Shown here: in pieces, positions 5,097 to 5,125 of the stretch | How positions within the stretch are numbered: the first letter of the stretch is position 1 | Layout: the number at the start of each line of letters is the position of its first letter | Assembly (NCBI GenBank): GCA_022722495.1 | Contig: JAIJLI010000181.1 | Span: 1 to 5,125, forward strand | Direction of reading: 5' to 3' | Source: Dialister sp. | GTDB taxonomy: Bacteria > Bacillota > Negativicutes > Veillonellales > Dialisteraceae | Length of the DNA: 5,125 nucleotides | Notes under the pieces: generated by a model | Told to the model about the DNA's origin: nothing | Database searches by the model: none | What the model saw: only the letters and a program-made list of their open reading frames with translations | Made by a program: the position numbers and the translations under genes

Positions 5097-5125
5097 ACGA
5101 GAGCCCTGAACCTTGAACCAAATGA

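Larger units (their letters stand above)
4854..5125. other. Non-coding right end of the window
   Basis: No open frame with coding character is seen on either strand in these 270 bp. The stretch contains the GC-rich palindrome and minus-strand terminator listed separately, and ends with GAACCTTGAACC (5108-5119), a short internal near-repeat of GAACC. A gene on the minus strand probably ends just beyond the right edge. Confidence 0.6.

Overview
The window is ordinary chromosomal housekeeping sequence from a member of the Bacillota. The RNase M5 (rnmV)–rsmA pair points to that phylum, and gene composition together with roughly balanced GC in genes and strongly AT-rich intergenic DNA fits the Negativicutes (a Dialister- or Megasphaera-like organism). 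That lower-level placement is a judgement from general appearance, not from a marker comparison.

Layout, left to right. A plus-strand unit holds tadA (tRNA adenosine deaminase), whose last seven codons and stop lie inside the 5' end of a tRNA-Ser(CGA) gene, followed by a strong intrinsic terminator. About 500 bp follows without an intact gene; its minus strand carries protein-like sequence that jumps between three frames, perhaps a decayed gene. A minus-strand operon follows, read right to left: an OmpR/PhoB-type response regulator, rnmV (5S rRNA maturation) and rsmA/ksgA (16S rRNA dimethylation). It is tightly packed (1-nt gap, then a 7-nt overlap), has a good sigma-70 promoter at 3458-3485 and ends at a terminator just after rsmA. 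A 689-bp AT-rich divergent intergenic region (3309-3997) carries both outward promoters and several inverted repeats. Then comes plus-strand lgt (prolipoprotein diacylglyceryl transferase) with its own promoter, a leader of about 150 nt and an 18-bp terminator stem. The last 270 bp is non-coding and holds a GC-rich palindrome resembling a dispersed repeat and a minus-strand terminator, probably for a gene beyond the right edge.

Three of the protein genes act on stable RNA: TadA edits the tRNA wobble base, RNase M5 trims 5S rRNA and RsmA methylates 16S rRNA. The response regulator heads the rRNA operon with no histidine kinase in view and has an altered acidic pocket. Lgt belongs to lipoprotein biogenesis and is separate.

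I did not find a clear undescribed system. The points most worth checking are the tadA/tRNA-Ser overlap (tRNA processing should remove the tadA stop codon), the atypical orphan regulator fronting rnmV-rsmA, the symmetric elements upstream of the lgt promoter, and the His-to-Gln change at a catalytically discussed position of Lgt.
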